Of a stretch of 64,000 nucleotides of DNA, positions 1 to 11,929 are shown in pieces. The DNA lies in contig BBXU01000223.1 of the NCBI GenBank assembly GCA_001598975.1, forward strand, positions 62,001-126,000, written 5' to 3'. The position numbers and the translations under genes are program-made. Within the stretch, counting starts at the first letter, position 1. Each line of letters begins with the position of its first letter. The stretch comes from Parachlorella kessleri. Taxonomy: Eukaryota > Chlorophyta > Trebouxiophyceae > Chlorellales > Chlorellaceae. Below the pieces are notes generated by a model that worked only from the letters and a program-made list of their open reading frames with translations, made no database searches and was not told where the DNA came from.

Positions 1-997
1 GCGCCCTGCGGTAGAGGGCCTTGGGGTTGGCTGGGTCTACCTCCAGGGCAGAGCTGCACGCTGTTTCAGCCTGCTGGAGCGCCGCCTTGGCTTCTCCTGC
101 AGGCATCGCATGGGAAACAAACAGATAGCTTCAAGGCAGGCATTGCGAACACTGCATGCATGGCTCTGTGTCGGCCGTCCTAAGCCTTCCTAGACGGCAG
201 GGCAAGAGGCACTCCAAGCACCAAGGGCACAAGCCCAGAGGGGTGAGGACGGTCACTCTATAGCCATGCCGCATGCACGGCTTGCGGCAGGGTCCTCTAG
301 CAAGGTTCCTTGGGCAAGACCACAGGCTGGCGGCTGCGCTCGACCCTAACTCATTGCCTCATTCAAGAAGCGTGGGCTTTCCTCGGAGACTGAAAGGTAC
401 AAACAAGCAGGGCATGGGGAAAGTCAAGGTCAGAGATTGGGCCATGCACTCCAAACCAGTACCATCTACATGGCCTCGTGCAGATGGACAGCCAACCCCA
501 AAGCATCAACTGTCTATCGACTCCTGCTGCACATGGCCTGCTAGCATCAACACCGCAGCCTGACGGCACGTAGCGTCACCTCTGCTGGTCCCGGGGGCCT
601 CCGCAACCTTGAGCAGCGCCATGGCCAAATTGTTGCTGAAGTCCAGCGCCAGCCCGCCCCACTCCACAGCACCAGCGGTAGTCCTCTCACCCTGGGCTTG
701 CTCAAAGCAGAACGCCCCGCCTGCAAGGTACTGATCCGCCGCTGCTCGGTACTGCCCCTGCTTGAAGAATGCGTTGCCCCGCTCCTTCATGTTTCGCGCC
801 AGGGCAAGGAGCTGCTGCTGCTCCTCCTGCTGCTGAAGGGGCGGCATGTGCCTCGGCTGCTGCGATGCCCGACGCCGTGGCTGCTGCTGCTGCTGCTGAG
901 CTGTGTTTCTGCCTTGCCTTGTACGGGCACTTCTGCTGCTGCCTGCGACAGCGGGTGACGCCTCGCGGGCTCGCGGCTCGCTTGCAGTAGCAGGCAT
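1..997 (-). CDS. TPR-repeat protein, 5' part (runs off the left edge)
   Basis: Likely a tetratricopeptide-repeat adaptor or co-chaperone. Exon 1 runs 997-580 from an ATG at 997; the donor follows an AGA-G codon (phase 1). Exon 2 starts at 96 and continues past base 1, and the join keeps the frame. Residues 1-60 are Arg/Gln/Ala-rich with a poly-Gln run encoded by a CTG tract on the plus strand near 881-898. After that come helices typical of TPRs: KERGNAFFKQGQYRAAADQY, then SNNLAMALLKV, and in exon 2 ALEVDPANPKALYRRA, a classical TPR signature. The catalytic or targeting part, if any, lies outside the window, so it could be an immunophilin, a Hop-like protein or a TTC-type protein. The TPR assignment is read directly; the wider role is not known. 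The upstream neighbour on the same strand ends about 250 bases away. Confidence 0.7.
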
Positions 998-1247
998 TGA
1001 CCGCAGTTGCCTGCAGGGATGACACCCAGATGCCCTGGTTCAACACTGCAAGCATCCGGGCCGCTAGCAAGCAGTTGCACTCAAGCCCACTTCCCAAGGT
1101 TGTATGGGAACGCGGGACTGCCGAGAAGACGTGGGCCCTTGCCACGCATTACCTGACCATCCTCACTGCCATAGGAACAAAAGGGCAACGACCGGGTGTT
1201 CGTAACACACGGCGGAGCACACCGCAAGCTGCCAACACATGCGGAGG

Positions 1248-4200
1248 TCACCTTCGCCATGACCCATTACCGCCCGCTTTGCTGGCTCGCAGGGTTGTAG
1301 CATCTAGCACTGAATCAACGACCGGCTGTCCTGACCTGGGGGGGGTGCTGTTGTTCCCCATGCGGAGCTCCCCCATCAGGCCCACGAAGTCATCTGCCTC
1401 CTGCTTCTCAGCAATGTAGTCAGAGTAGAGGGGCAGCAGGAAGGAGGCATTCCACTCCGAAGGTAGGTCTAGCAGGATCCGCTGCCAGCTGCAGGCATGC
1501 AAGCATCACCGTCAGTAAAGTAATACCATCCGCCATTGTCTCTGTCGTTGCTCTACCGAGCGCTCCCCTACGCCACTTCCCTGAGACATACGAGACATTC
1601 GCAAGCAGCAGGTTGGCAGCCAGTGTACAGCTTGCATGAAGCTATGAGAACAACCACGCAGTACCATTCAGAGAAGCAAGTTCCGCCGCCACTATCCAGC
1701 GGCACACTTAGCTCAGCATGGTTTGCACCTGGGGACTTGCAGCTGGAGGGAGTTGCGGGCTAGCAAGACCCGAATTGCGTCAATCTCCTGGGGTGTGCAG
1801 CTCACTGTGTTGCTGTGCCCAGACTTGCCGGCATGGCTGAGCACCCTCATAAACCTGCACGGCACTCCATGCAGTGAGTGCGCCTACCGAGCACCCACAT
1901 ACCATATATGGTGCATTAAGCCTTCCTGGCACAGCCCCCAGCAGCCACCCCCGCATGGCCCTGCCTCTATGATTACAAGACTGCTGCGGCTCACCTCTTG
2001 AACCCCTTTTGCCCCTGCCTAGAGAGACAAGATAAGCACCTCACCAGCCATTACACGGCCCCCACAGAGTCCGCGCACAGGACCCGCCATCGACCGCTGC
2101 CATTCCTGCCCGGCTCACCTCTCGCCTCCCCTCTCCCTCTGGCTTGGCGTAGCCAGCACCTCATCCGCGACCACATGGTCCACATACGACACATGCAGCA
2201 GCGGCCTGCCGTCCGGCAGGGCCAGTAGGCTGTGCGTGAAGACTGAAAGTGCCGCCTCCTGCCGCTGCTCGCTGTAGGCGCCGCCATACAGCTGGTGTGC
2301 TTGGTGGCCCTACATGGCAGTTGTGTGCAAAACCAAGAGTTGCTGGGCGGCAGAGCGTAGGGGTTGAGCCAGCGCAGGGGATTTGAGGCTGCCGGCATTT
2401 GCTGGCCGTGCAATTGCTTGAAGAGGTGGATTGCAGCAGCAGCAGCAGCAGCAGGAGCAGGAGCAGAAGGAGCACCAGAATCGGGTTGCATGACACATGT
2501 GCGTCGGGTGGTGGACCTTGCCGGGAGTCCTTGATGTCAGTTGCCTTGCCCAAAACAATTGGCACACCCCAACGACCACACCTGGCTGTGCCGCACAAAG
2601 AGGATCTGCAGCGTCTCCTTGACATCAAACAGCGTGTCGCCGCTGCCAGCGCCCCCATTTTGGGCCTTCCGCTGGTTCTCCTGCACAAGTCACATAGCTT
2701 GACGCGTCGACTCCCCAATGCTGACACCTGTCAGGAAGTGCTGTTGTAGGCTGTCTTTTCGACTGAGAGCGCAGGCAGCGCAGCGCAAGCAGGCATACAT
2801 GGATTGCCAGTTCGGAAGTCGTTATTGCACACCCCTCCAGAAGGCGTGCGTGAATAGCATCCTACCCTTGAACCTTTGGAGGATCCCAACAAGGCCACAG
2901 AGTGCTGTGCTCACCGGTGCAGAGAACATGGAGGACAGGTGGATGCCTAAGGAGCTGTCCTCTCCGCTAGGGATGACTTTTAGCCCGTCGACCGTCACTC
3001 GGGGCAACCATGCCTTGTCTAGCGGCCATACACTATTCTTAGTCAAGCTGAGGTGGACCTCCCGCTTGCCTCTCGACACCTGCAGGAGTTGGCGCAAGGC
3101 GTGGGGTGTCATTCACACGTTATGTACGAGTACTTTGGATCTCAACACACCCAAGGCAGACACATTCAAGAAGCACGACATGCTCACAGGTCGCTTGAAT
3201 CGCTTGTGTGGTCCTTCCAAGGCCTTTGCACATACCCCACAGCTGATGCTGCAGTCGCCACAGTGGGCCCGGGAAAGAGGCATGGTCACCGATATTCTGC
3301 GAGATTCGGAACTCCCAGCACACCAGAACTGAAGGCCGGCTTCCTCATCCCTCTGTGCATGCCAGCCGCGGTCAGACCGCTGAGGCGCAGAAGCCTGTCA
3401 CCTTGACATGGTACTTCTTCGCATCCACAGGCCAGGCGAAGGGCAGCTCAGCTGCTGCCTTGGGGTTGCTAAACTCCAGCTGCAAGTAGCGACCCGTCAC
3501 TACTTAGCACTGGGCACATCAATTGTCATGCAGCTGTCCATTGTTCTATCAACGCCCCCAACTATGCAGCCTCCAATACTGCATGTCCAGATGTCGCCCG
3601 GCTACAGCACTCTTGCACGCAAGCCCTCAGGCCGGTGTGCAGGTTGGCATCCGCAGTTGAGAACAATCGTGGGGAATTGAAACCTGCACCCCCTGCAGTG
3701 GCAACGTGTATTCAACAGGAGCTGCGCCAGTTTGGGGGTTGACACCTCTCAAAGGTGCAGCCAACACCTCTTTCTGTGCATGATCACCTTGCTGTCCTAC
3801 CTTGACTGTGTGTGAGGAGCCCCAGCCCGTTGCCGGCAACCCCTTGAACTCAACCCTCAGGCCGCTGCTAGACAGGGGCCCCATGCCTGGATCGAAACCC
3901 AGCACCACCTCCCAGCAGTCTGCAGTTTCGGTTATGCTTCGCAACGAGACTCCAGGGCTTAGCTTTGCTGCCGCCGCGCCTGCGGCTGCTATTGCTGCTG
4001 GACCGCCGCCATTCGTGGTGCTGCCACAACTGCCATTGCCTGGCGCTGCTGCCTGACTTGAGGTTGCACATGCACCTAAACGCCGGCTAGACGCTGGCAA
4101 GGCAGCCGAAGGATTGGCCATGGCTGCTGCAAGCCATCTCAAGGGGGGCGGTGGCTGGGCTGTGCATGGCTCCACTTCGAAGGAAGCCAGGGGCAGGGGT

Positions 4201-7200
4201 GGGTTGCAGAGAGGAACCCGGGTGGTGGCGTCCGTGACGAGCACCTGGATCCAGAAGCAGGAAATTATAGTGGTTTTTTTTATGTATGCGGCCTGGCGCG
4301 GAACCCGGTAGCAGTACTGACTTCGTTTGGGTGCAAGTGTGGCAGCCAGTGCGACTTTTCATCTGTAGCAGTCCGTTCCACTTTTGCGGTCTACAACTGC
4401 TCTTCGCACACCAACAAGCATCAAATCACCACACCCAAACAAAACTAGTATACCACCCTGGAAGCTTTCTCAAGGCTTTTCTCAAGGCACGGCTCCGGCT
4501 GTGCCGTTGAGGCCTGGGCGTTTTTATTTATTTATTTAGTTACCCTGGAAGCTTGAGTGGTTAACGGTACAGCACAGTATGGGGCAGCAGTCAACACCGA
4601 CTCACCACTGATGGTGCTAGAGGCCTCGAAGGCTCGTCCGGGGGCAGCAGCAGCTGCAGTCGGTGGGACTTGTAAGCATACGAGGCCACATCCATGGGGT
4701 GCAAGAACCGTTTGAAATCAGTGGCCATGGCAGCCATCATGGCTGACAAATTTGGAGTCAGCCCCGCCTGCCCTGCTACAGAAGCCAGCTCTGCCAAGAT
4801 CAAAGGCGTGCCTCCTGCAAGCACCGGAGCAGCTGTGCTAATTGCACCGTAGGGAATACAATGGCAAGATCCCATCGCACATGAAGGTCTTTAGTACTAC
4901 CAGTCTCCAAGGCGGGCAGGACAGTGAAGTCAGCCGGAGTGCCGTTTGCTGCAACGGGCTGTCAAACACCACCTCCACCACTGCAGAGCCTGCAGGTATG
5001 ATTACTGTACCACGTTGACACTACATAAGTGCACCATATGCAGGGCATGTGTATAAGCCACGTGCTCGCTATGTGGCAGCCTCTCACCATTATGCAAGAC
5101 TTCCTGGAACAAGGGGGCCACTTGCAGGTCAGCAGAGGCCACCCAAGGCCTGTCGGCGCGAAGGCTGCCTTGGCGACCTTCGGCCTGTCGCAGCGTGTCA
5201 GAGCAGGCCCAGCAGCACAGCGCATCCCACTGGATGCGGTAGCTTGGTGGGAGGTCAACCAGCCTTGCGGTGTGGTCCGCTAACAGACGCCAATCGGGCT
5301 CTGCAGCAAAGGGCATCAAGCATACCTGAGGATGCTGCAGGTAGCTGTGCATCGACATGCGCAGAAAACCTGGGGTATTTGAGTGCTCTGCAACTTTAGC
5401 AGGGCTGAGAGCATGCAGTCTGCCTGTCATGAAGTTAGGTACTATCCCTTGCTGTGCTGGACTGCCTACCATGCAAGCTGTGTTTTTTTGTACTGTATGT
5501 CTTTCAATGCGTGGCAGGAACCCGAGAATGGGTCCAAGAAGCAAATGCAGGATTCAGCTCCGCGCCTCGTCAGCCTACCAAGGTCTCTGCCCCCAACAGC
5601 AGCAGCCAGAGGCACTATGCCCTCCACGCGCTGTGCAACTTCCCCCAGCAGGCACAGCAGGGTCAGCGTGGAGGGAAGCTGTAGCGCGCAGCGCTCCCCG
5701 CTGGGCTTGCTGCCCTGCTTCCGCTCAGCGCAGCACCGCTTGCAAAGCGAGCGCAGCGCGCCCACTAGGTCCCCTCCGCGGCACGACCCAATGGCCTCCT
5801 CCACTGCACAGCATGGCAGCTGGCTCTGCTAAGCTGGCAGCATCAACAGAGACACACATGGTGCCGAGCACTGTATCCGCCAACCACCAAGGGGCACAGC
5901 AGTACCCTAACATCTGCAACCTCCCATCCAGGCTGCCCTGGTAGCAAGGTCCGCGTGCGGAGTTGGACACATGTACAACTGCTCCCCGCCGTCACACATA
6001 GCAGGCAGCCCACGGTCATCTAACAACTCCTGTATCGCATGCACGTCCACTCCCCACCTTGCAACTGGGGCTTCAGGCTTGGTTGCACTGCTGGCATCCA
6101 CTCCAGCGTATCAGACACATCTCTCATCCCCGCCGAAGACAGCAGATTATGCGGGAACTGCCTGCCCTCTTGCTGCAGCATATGAGGGGCAGCGGCAGAG
6201 GCCGTTTGTCACGACAGGGAGAAGTGATGCAGACCAACTGCCAATGTACAAGATGAGCAGATGCAGCACGGCTTATTGTGGCCATCCATCCCCCACTGAT
6301 GTGCCGGGCTCAATCGTTTTGTCACATTGTTAAGAAACGCTGCAGGACAAGCAAACTGTGCACCCTCAAGGCAGCTGGCTTCTATGCCACCACAATGTTC
6401 TACCCAACTGTATCACGCGGCACATGCCTTGGGATCGTTAAGCAGCCTTAGGCCAAAGATGGTGGGGAAGAGGCGCGGGTCCACCCCCAGGGCCATTTCA
6501 AGGTACCCAGCAAGGCGGCGGGCCGCGGTGGGCCATGTCATGGTGCCTGTGAAAAGCCTGCAACATGAATGCAAGGGGAAAGGCACAGGCTAGGCGCCGC
6601 ATTATGGTGCCTGTGAAAGGCCTGCAGGGATGTTTGCAAGTAAAATATCAAGTCTCCTTGTTCAAAAAAAGAGCAAGAGGATACATGGGAGCAGGGACAC
6701 GGCGCGGGCAGAGAGAACGCCTGGATTGCAAGGGAGGGCTGTCATCACTGCTTCCCCACTAGACAAGCTTCCCAGGCCCATGATCTCATATACTTCCGTA
6801 CCCACCCAGCAAGTTCCCACAGATGCCCTAGCACGGTCTTACACAGCCTGCCCTTTCTGCATGCCAAGCTCGGGTTGGGGACACCGAGCAGCGTAATGAG
6901 CAGACAGGTCGATTTGCGTGGTGAGTGCGTACCTTGCATAAGGCGATCGCTGCAGCACCCGGGGAACGCAGGTCAGCACATTGAGCAGGCCCACGTGGTC
7001 TGCCAAGTTACTTGTGTCCACCACGGAGAAGCTCTCAGCCTCCAGCCCGTACTGGCACAGCTGCAACGCGTCCCCCAGCATGAAGTGCATGCTGAGGCTG
7101 CGCTCTGCACGACAGGCCTGCCAGCCGCGCACCATGCTGGTCAGCACCCCCAGGCACGCCTGCACACACGTGCTGCAGAGTGGTCAGGTGAGGGCAAAGT

Positions 7201-9582
7201 CCCCACGCTGCCACCCATGAGCATTTACATAGCAAAGCTGCTTGCCATAGTATAAACAGGACCGCCCAGCTGGAGTAAGCTCTTCAAGGGCCACTTGTTC
7301 GGTTGCTATGCCATGGGAGGAGGAACCCCTATAGATTGACTTCTCAGTTGTGTCTGAGTCTTGTCATGCTGCTGGCCCCACTGCCTCAGTTGCGTTTAGC
7401 AGCGCTTTCCGCAGTCTAGTGGTGTCGAGCTGCACGTCCGTGTATTTGTACCTCTCAAAGGGGACCTACCTGTGTCAGTCCGTACGGTTGTGCCAGCTCC
7501 TTGGGCTTAGCCTCTGGGCCTAACGGGAAGTACGACAGGAAAGGCGAGGACCCATAGTGCAGGCTCCATGCCCCTGTGTCAAGGTCTAATAGCGTGGGGT
7601 TCACTTCCCAGCCTCCTCCCTCTCTGTCTGGAGCATCAGTAGCAGCCGAGACTGCTGATGGGTAGATGCTGCCGGTACGGAAGTACGTCTCCAGGTCTGC
7701 ACTCAACCCCTGCGCCAGCAGGAGAGGTAGCTGGGTGACGTGCAGTCCCCACTCTTTAGCAAGCCTCAGAACTTGCGCTTGATGCATGGAAACCTGGAGA
7801 AGTGCTAGGCTTGGGACCGTAGATGCCCATAGAAAGCTAAGCTTCAGACTTGGCATGCCACCTGCCAAGACGACAACGGACTCATAAGTGCAATCACGTC
7901 TTGCACACTTACTGCCAATACACATTCTGCCAGGGGGGCATTCTATGGGGCATCCTAGGCTCAGGCACATGGGTGAAGTTGTTGAAGTTACCCACATCAT
8001 GCAGCCAAGAGCGGGACTTGCTCCCACGGGTGTTGGGCCCTCCCTTGGCAACACATCACTGGTGCAAAGGCAACCCTGATGCAGGTGGCACTGCGCAGCA
8101 CCACCGTTGAATGTGCGCACAAGGATGAAGGGCTCCTGAAATCCAGTTAACCTCCACCCACGACCTTCACATACCCCTCACCTGGCTCTCTCTCACACTC
8201 CAGTCAGGGTGCCCAATCGACATGGCACTGGCAACAAGGGCACCCGCTTGATTCTGTATAGCAGCCTCCATCTCTGCAGCTGTAAGCTTGCCCTTTTCAA
8301 GTTTTTTGCCCCAGAAGCTGCGAAGGTGCTCCCATCGAGCAGACTCCAGCTTAGGCACGGAGGGCCAGGTGCTGCTTCCTGCCCATTGCTGGAAGACCTG
8401 TAGGAAGTAGACGGGCACTGTGATGCGCTGCCGAAATCCAAGTGCTCAATGGAATGCGAAGGCGGTGGCCGGAAGCTGTCTGATTCAGCAGCTATATAAG
8501 TAGTTGTTACACACCAGCAATATGAAGTTGGACAAGACAAAGGTGGGCATTTGAGCCGTGTCAGGTGATTGGCAGCCCCTCAAGCCCTCACCTTGAGCAC
8601 TGCCTGCATGTCAGCTTCCCTAGGCACCCAATGCCGCAGAGCCTCCTCGGCACCTGCGCCCTGGCTGAGCTGGCTGATAGCTTCTTGCAGGCGCAGACGC
8701 CAAGCAGCCGGCAGCTTGAGGCAGTACCACACGCCCCACAGGAAGCAGATGTCATCCTCCTTTGACGGGTTTAGTGACTCCACCTGCGGCACGCTGGGAT
8801 TGTTGCAGCCTGTCCACCGCGGCACGGCCGGGGTTGCGCGAGAAGGGACCCAAGATTATTTTGTCGGCTGCCGCTCCGTTGGCACTGGCAATGCTGGCAG
8901 GGGCAAGAACACCCGCTCCTCCCCCCGCCCAGGCCTAACGCGCTTTGCTCCAGCAAGCTAGTTTGAGGAACCACCCACCAGGTGGGCTAGCAGCACCCCC
9001 CTCGCCACGTTGAGAAGGCTGACATCATTCAGCACCAGCTCCAGGGTCTGTAGCTTGGTGTTAGGCTGGGACGCCCAGTCCTGGGCGGTAGCCAGGGCAT
9101 TGCGCAGGTCCCCAAACCCAAGGAGCAGCACCTGCTTGGGCGCAGGTCAAGGACGTAAAGCCCAGCTCAATCCACAGGGTTCCCATCTATTTGGTAAGCT
9201 TGACACTTATCAAGGAATCAAGGAGAATCCAATACAGAGGTGGAAGTTGTGGGTTGGCTGCCTAGGTCCGAATAGGTCTGCAACTACCGATACCTTCTGC
9301 GATGCCTGGTAGGTCTCTCTGAAGAGAGACGCGTACTTGGTGTTGCCAAAGCCATAGAAGAAGTTCACTGGCTCGAGCAGCACCCTGCGTACTGGCGATG
9401 GTGTCCAAGGCTCTGCTGCCATCTCGTGCATGCGGAGGGCGATGGTGTCCCCTGTGTTGGGGTCTCCAAACACCGATGAGCTCTCTAGAGTCTGATTGCC
9501 CTTTCGCGTCTAGTGGCTGTCATGTCTCGCACAGCACCTGCAACACTCTGCGGAACTCTGCGGAGACAGGCTGGTCGGCAAC
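1248..9582 (-). CDS. DUF4470-domain protein, large, at least 15 exons
   Basis: Function unknown. The N-terminal part shows the DUF4470 pattern. Exon 9131-8979 has VLLLGFGDLRNALATAQDW followed by LELVLNDVSLLNVARGVLL, the usual 'hydrophobic-G-x-G-D-x-R-N' plus 'F/L-V-L-N-D' block. Exon 7159-6933 has SFSVVDTSNLADHVGLLNVL, the block seen in fungal-type DUF4470 proteins that carry MYND fingers; the domain also occurs in the dynein assembly factor DNAAF3. No MYND zinc finger is visible. Other supported exons: 9479-9294 (VNFFYGFGNTKYASLF), 8783-8592, 8397-8182, about 7800-7470 (NPTLLDLDTGAWSLHYG), 6557-about 6425, about 5800-5525, about 5375-5090, about 4850-4620, about 4150-3640, about 3480-3405, about 3094-2915, about 2700-2590, about 2310-2170, about 1790-1737 and 1488-1248 (stop TGA at 1250-1248). 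An extra 5' exon at 9582-9538 fits by splice signals; the true start codon is not identified. Several 3' exons have no recognised domain, so a split into two genes is possible. Confidence 0.55.
2433..2466. repeat. CAG trinucleotide run in a DUF4470-gene intron
   Basis: A run of seven CAG units followed by CAG/GAG-like hexamers. It falls between coding exons of the minus-strand DUF4470 gene, so it is probably intronic microsatellite sequence. It could be coding only if the exon model here is wrong. Confidence 0.6.
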
Positions 9583-10149
9583 CTATATAGAATGTGGTGG
9601 CAGATAGAGCTGCCTGGGTAGCTTTGCTGGCAGCTGCCGCCAGTCAGGGCCGGGTGCAAATCATAAGTTTTGCCTGTCGCCTGCGCCATCTTTTTAGTTG
9701 TAAAGCCAGAGGCTGGTTCACCACTGGTATGTGCTGCACACCGGACACAGAAGCTCGAAACTGCATGTGTTGTCCATGTGTTTTTGGAGTACCTGCCTTG
9801 CCCGCGGCTGCCTCCAAACACAGGTGTACTACTTGCACTTCTACCATAGTCGCAACTAGTTTTCCTATCATTCCTGCACTCCATATTTCCACATTGCAAT
9901 GTGAAAACCAGCTGGTAAATCAGAGGTAAGTGTAATACCCTACCCATAGCCTCTCTTTCGCAAGCTTGCTGTAGACTTCTGACAAGGCAGCAAGATCGGA
10001 AAGCAACCATCAAAGTCACAGAGCGATAGTAACAAGTAATTCACTGTGAAGCCAGAAACAGGGTGAGGGCGACAACTGAGCAGCAGAGGAATGGTAGACA
10101 GCACCGGCAGTATAGAAAGAGTCACACCGTTAGCTTGCTGGAATGCCCG
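9583..10149. other. Gap between DUF4470 gene and SDR gene
   Basis: No convincing coding exon. It must contain the 3' UTR of the dehydrogenase gene and the promoter, and perhaps the first exon, of the DUF4470 gene, both on the minus strand. A 169-codon minus-strand open frame here has no recognisable domain and looks like chance. Confidence 0.4.
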
Positions 10150-11617
10150 CTACCAGGGGATCTCCTGCCCATCCCAGGCATAATACTTCCCAGTCTCCCT
10201 CATAGTTGTCCGGTCTATGATATCAAGAAGCTGCCGCACTGCCCTCTCCTTGCTGAATAGCTTCTCTGGCTTCACATTCTGCACGGCATGAGGGGAGAGG
10301 TCTTATCCCGGCAGTTGCCACTGGACTCCTAGGCCTACAGAAGCCTACACATAGCCAGCTCTCAGCTTGTGGTCTAAGTTAACGAGAACAGAATGGCCCT
10401 CCTACCTTCTGGAATGGCTTGCTGAGATCAGTATCCACCGTTCCTGGGTGCAGCAGTATGCATGCCACCGCCTGGCGCTTGCGCTCAAACTCCAGCGCTG
10501 CACACTTGGTTAGCTGATTCAGCGCTGTCTTGCTCGCCCTGCATGAACACAAGCCTCAGAGTCTGGCATGGAGTGAAATGCCAGGGTGAGCTAATAGCAT
10601 CCCGAGCAAAGCATCGACCCACAGTGCAGCCTCAACTACAACTGTGGCATAACGATAACTGTCTTGAAATCCACCAATGGTACAAGGCCAGACTGCCAGA
10701 ATGGCTTGTCTGTGGCCATGTGGCATGTGGGCGCACAGACAGCTGAACAAAGCCAGTTCTCAAATACTGGAGGGGAGGAGGCTCTTACATAGTAGTCCCC
10801 ACCTATAAGAGTACCAGCCACCTAGCCGGTTGTCGCCTATGCTGCCGACTCGGGCACTGAGATTGGCAACCATGGCAGGCCTGTCAGCGCTGGCCCCTGT
10901 GTGCTGTGCTGAGCTCACGAGCAACGGAGCAAATGCCTGTAGTAAAAAAGGACCCACGTCAACCTCAGCTTGGCAACTTGTTGCCACCCACCAAGCTACA
11001 GCAGGCAAGAAGAGAGCCTGCAATCATAGGTAGTCATGGCAGCCAAAAATTAAGCAGGGCACGCGCACCTTGGTCACTAGAATAGGTCCAAAGGCATTTG
11101 TCATAAAGGAGGTCATGAGATTAGACTGTGTAACACGTGACAGTGCGGTTTCTGCAAATCACGAGGGAGTCACGTTTCACATGTGCCATATTGCTAAGAG
11201 TCGGCTTGTGGTCACAACCTCGCCGCTACCTGGTGCTAGGCCAGCCGGGTTGTGTAGCACCCCTGCCACATTTATCAACATGTCCAAATTGGACACCAGG
11301 TTACCGACTGCCGAGGCTGCCTTCTCAATGCTGCCTTCGCTCTGGCTGTCTAGCTGTACTAGGTGTAGGCTGTGGAACTGCCGCTGCAAGTCTTGTAGCG
11401 CGTGTGCGCCCTCTGGTCTTCTGCACGTAGCTATGACTGTATAGTCGGGACGTTGCAGCAGCTGCCTCACAAACTCCAGACCCAGCCCACGGGATGCTCC
11501 CTGGACAAGGGCCACCCTCTGTGGCGGCGCTCCTGTGGCCTGCGTGCTGAAGGCGGCGGCTGCGCGGTTTGGAAGACGACGGGACAGGGCGACTGCCCTC
11601 GTTGCACAGGGTAACAT
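10150..11617 (-). CDS. Short-chain dehydrogenase/reductase (C-factor/sniffer-like), organelle-targeted
   Basis: NAD(P)-dependent oxidoreductase of the SDR superfamily; substrate unknown. Five exons: 11617-11230, 11151-11069, 10936-10803, 10538-10406 and 10278-10150. They join in frame to give 288 residues, a normal length for a classical SDR plus a leader. The first about 30 residues (RRLPNRAAAAFSTQ around 13-26) are basic and Ala/Ser-rich, like a mitochondrial or plastid transit peptide. The cofactor motif QGASRGLG is at 39-46, the N-V-A-G motif follows LDMLIN, the strand ANLSARVGSIGDN holds the catalytic Ser region, and the catalytic pair is Y201-x3-K205 (YRASK). The ending AWDGQEIPW is typical of the C-factor/sniffer/plant Rossmann SDR group. 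The ATG at 11617 is the first in the open frame. The gene is divergent from the LON-domain gene with 312 bases between the start codons. Confidence 0.88.
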
Positions 11618-11929
11618 ACTGCGCCAGTACGAATATTCAACCGGCGCAGTCGTCTGGGGCCAGCGATCAGCTCTCAGGAGATCAACGATACCACTATCGT
11701 ACCGAAATCATATGGATATGATCTACGTGTTGGTCTCAATGGATTACCTATTCCATCCTGTAGTCTAGTGTGTGGTCGGACTTTTCTTATGGAGGCCATG
11801 ATGGAGGCAGCCTGGCATCGCACGCGGACCACAACACTTCTGTCCCTGCTGCACATTTCGGGCTGAAGATTGGCAAAGTGATGTGCAGATTCATGGCATA
11901 GATTGTGACAAGCCTCGTACGAAGATTCC
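11618..11929. promoter_or_regulatory. Divergent intergenic region of SDR and LON-domain genes
   Basis: These 312 bases separate the ATG at 11617 (minus) from the ATG at 11930 (plus), so they must hold both 5' UTRs and both promoters. No clear TATA box or named motif was recognised. A shared bidirectional promoter is inferred from the spacing alone. Confidence 0.5.

Noticed and set aside
1248..9582. Naming the DUF4470 gene as dynein assembly factor DNAAF3
   Set aside because: The D-T-S-N-L-A-D-H-V-G-L-L-N-V-L block fits the fungal MYND-associated branch better and no DUF4471 region was recognised; left as DUF4470.
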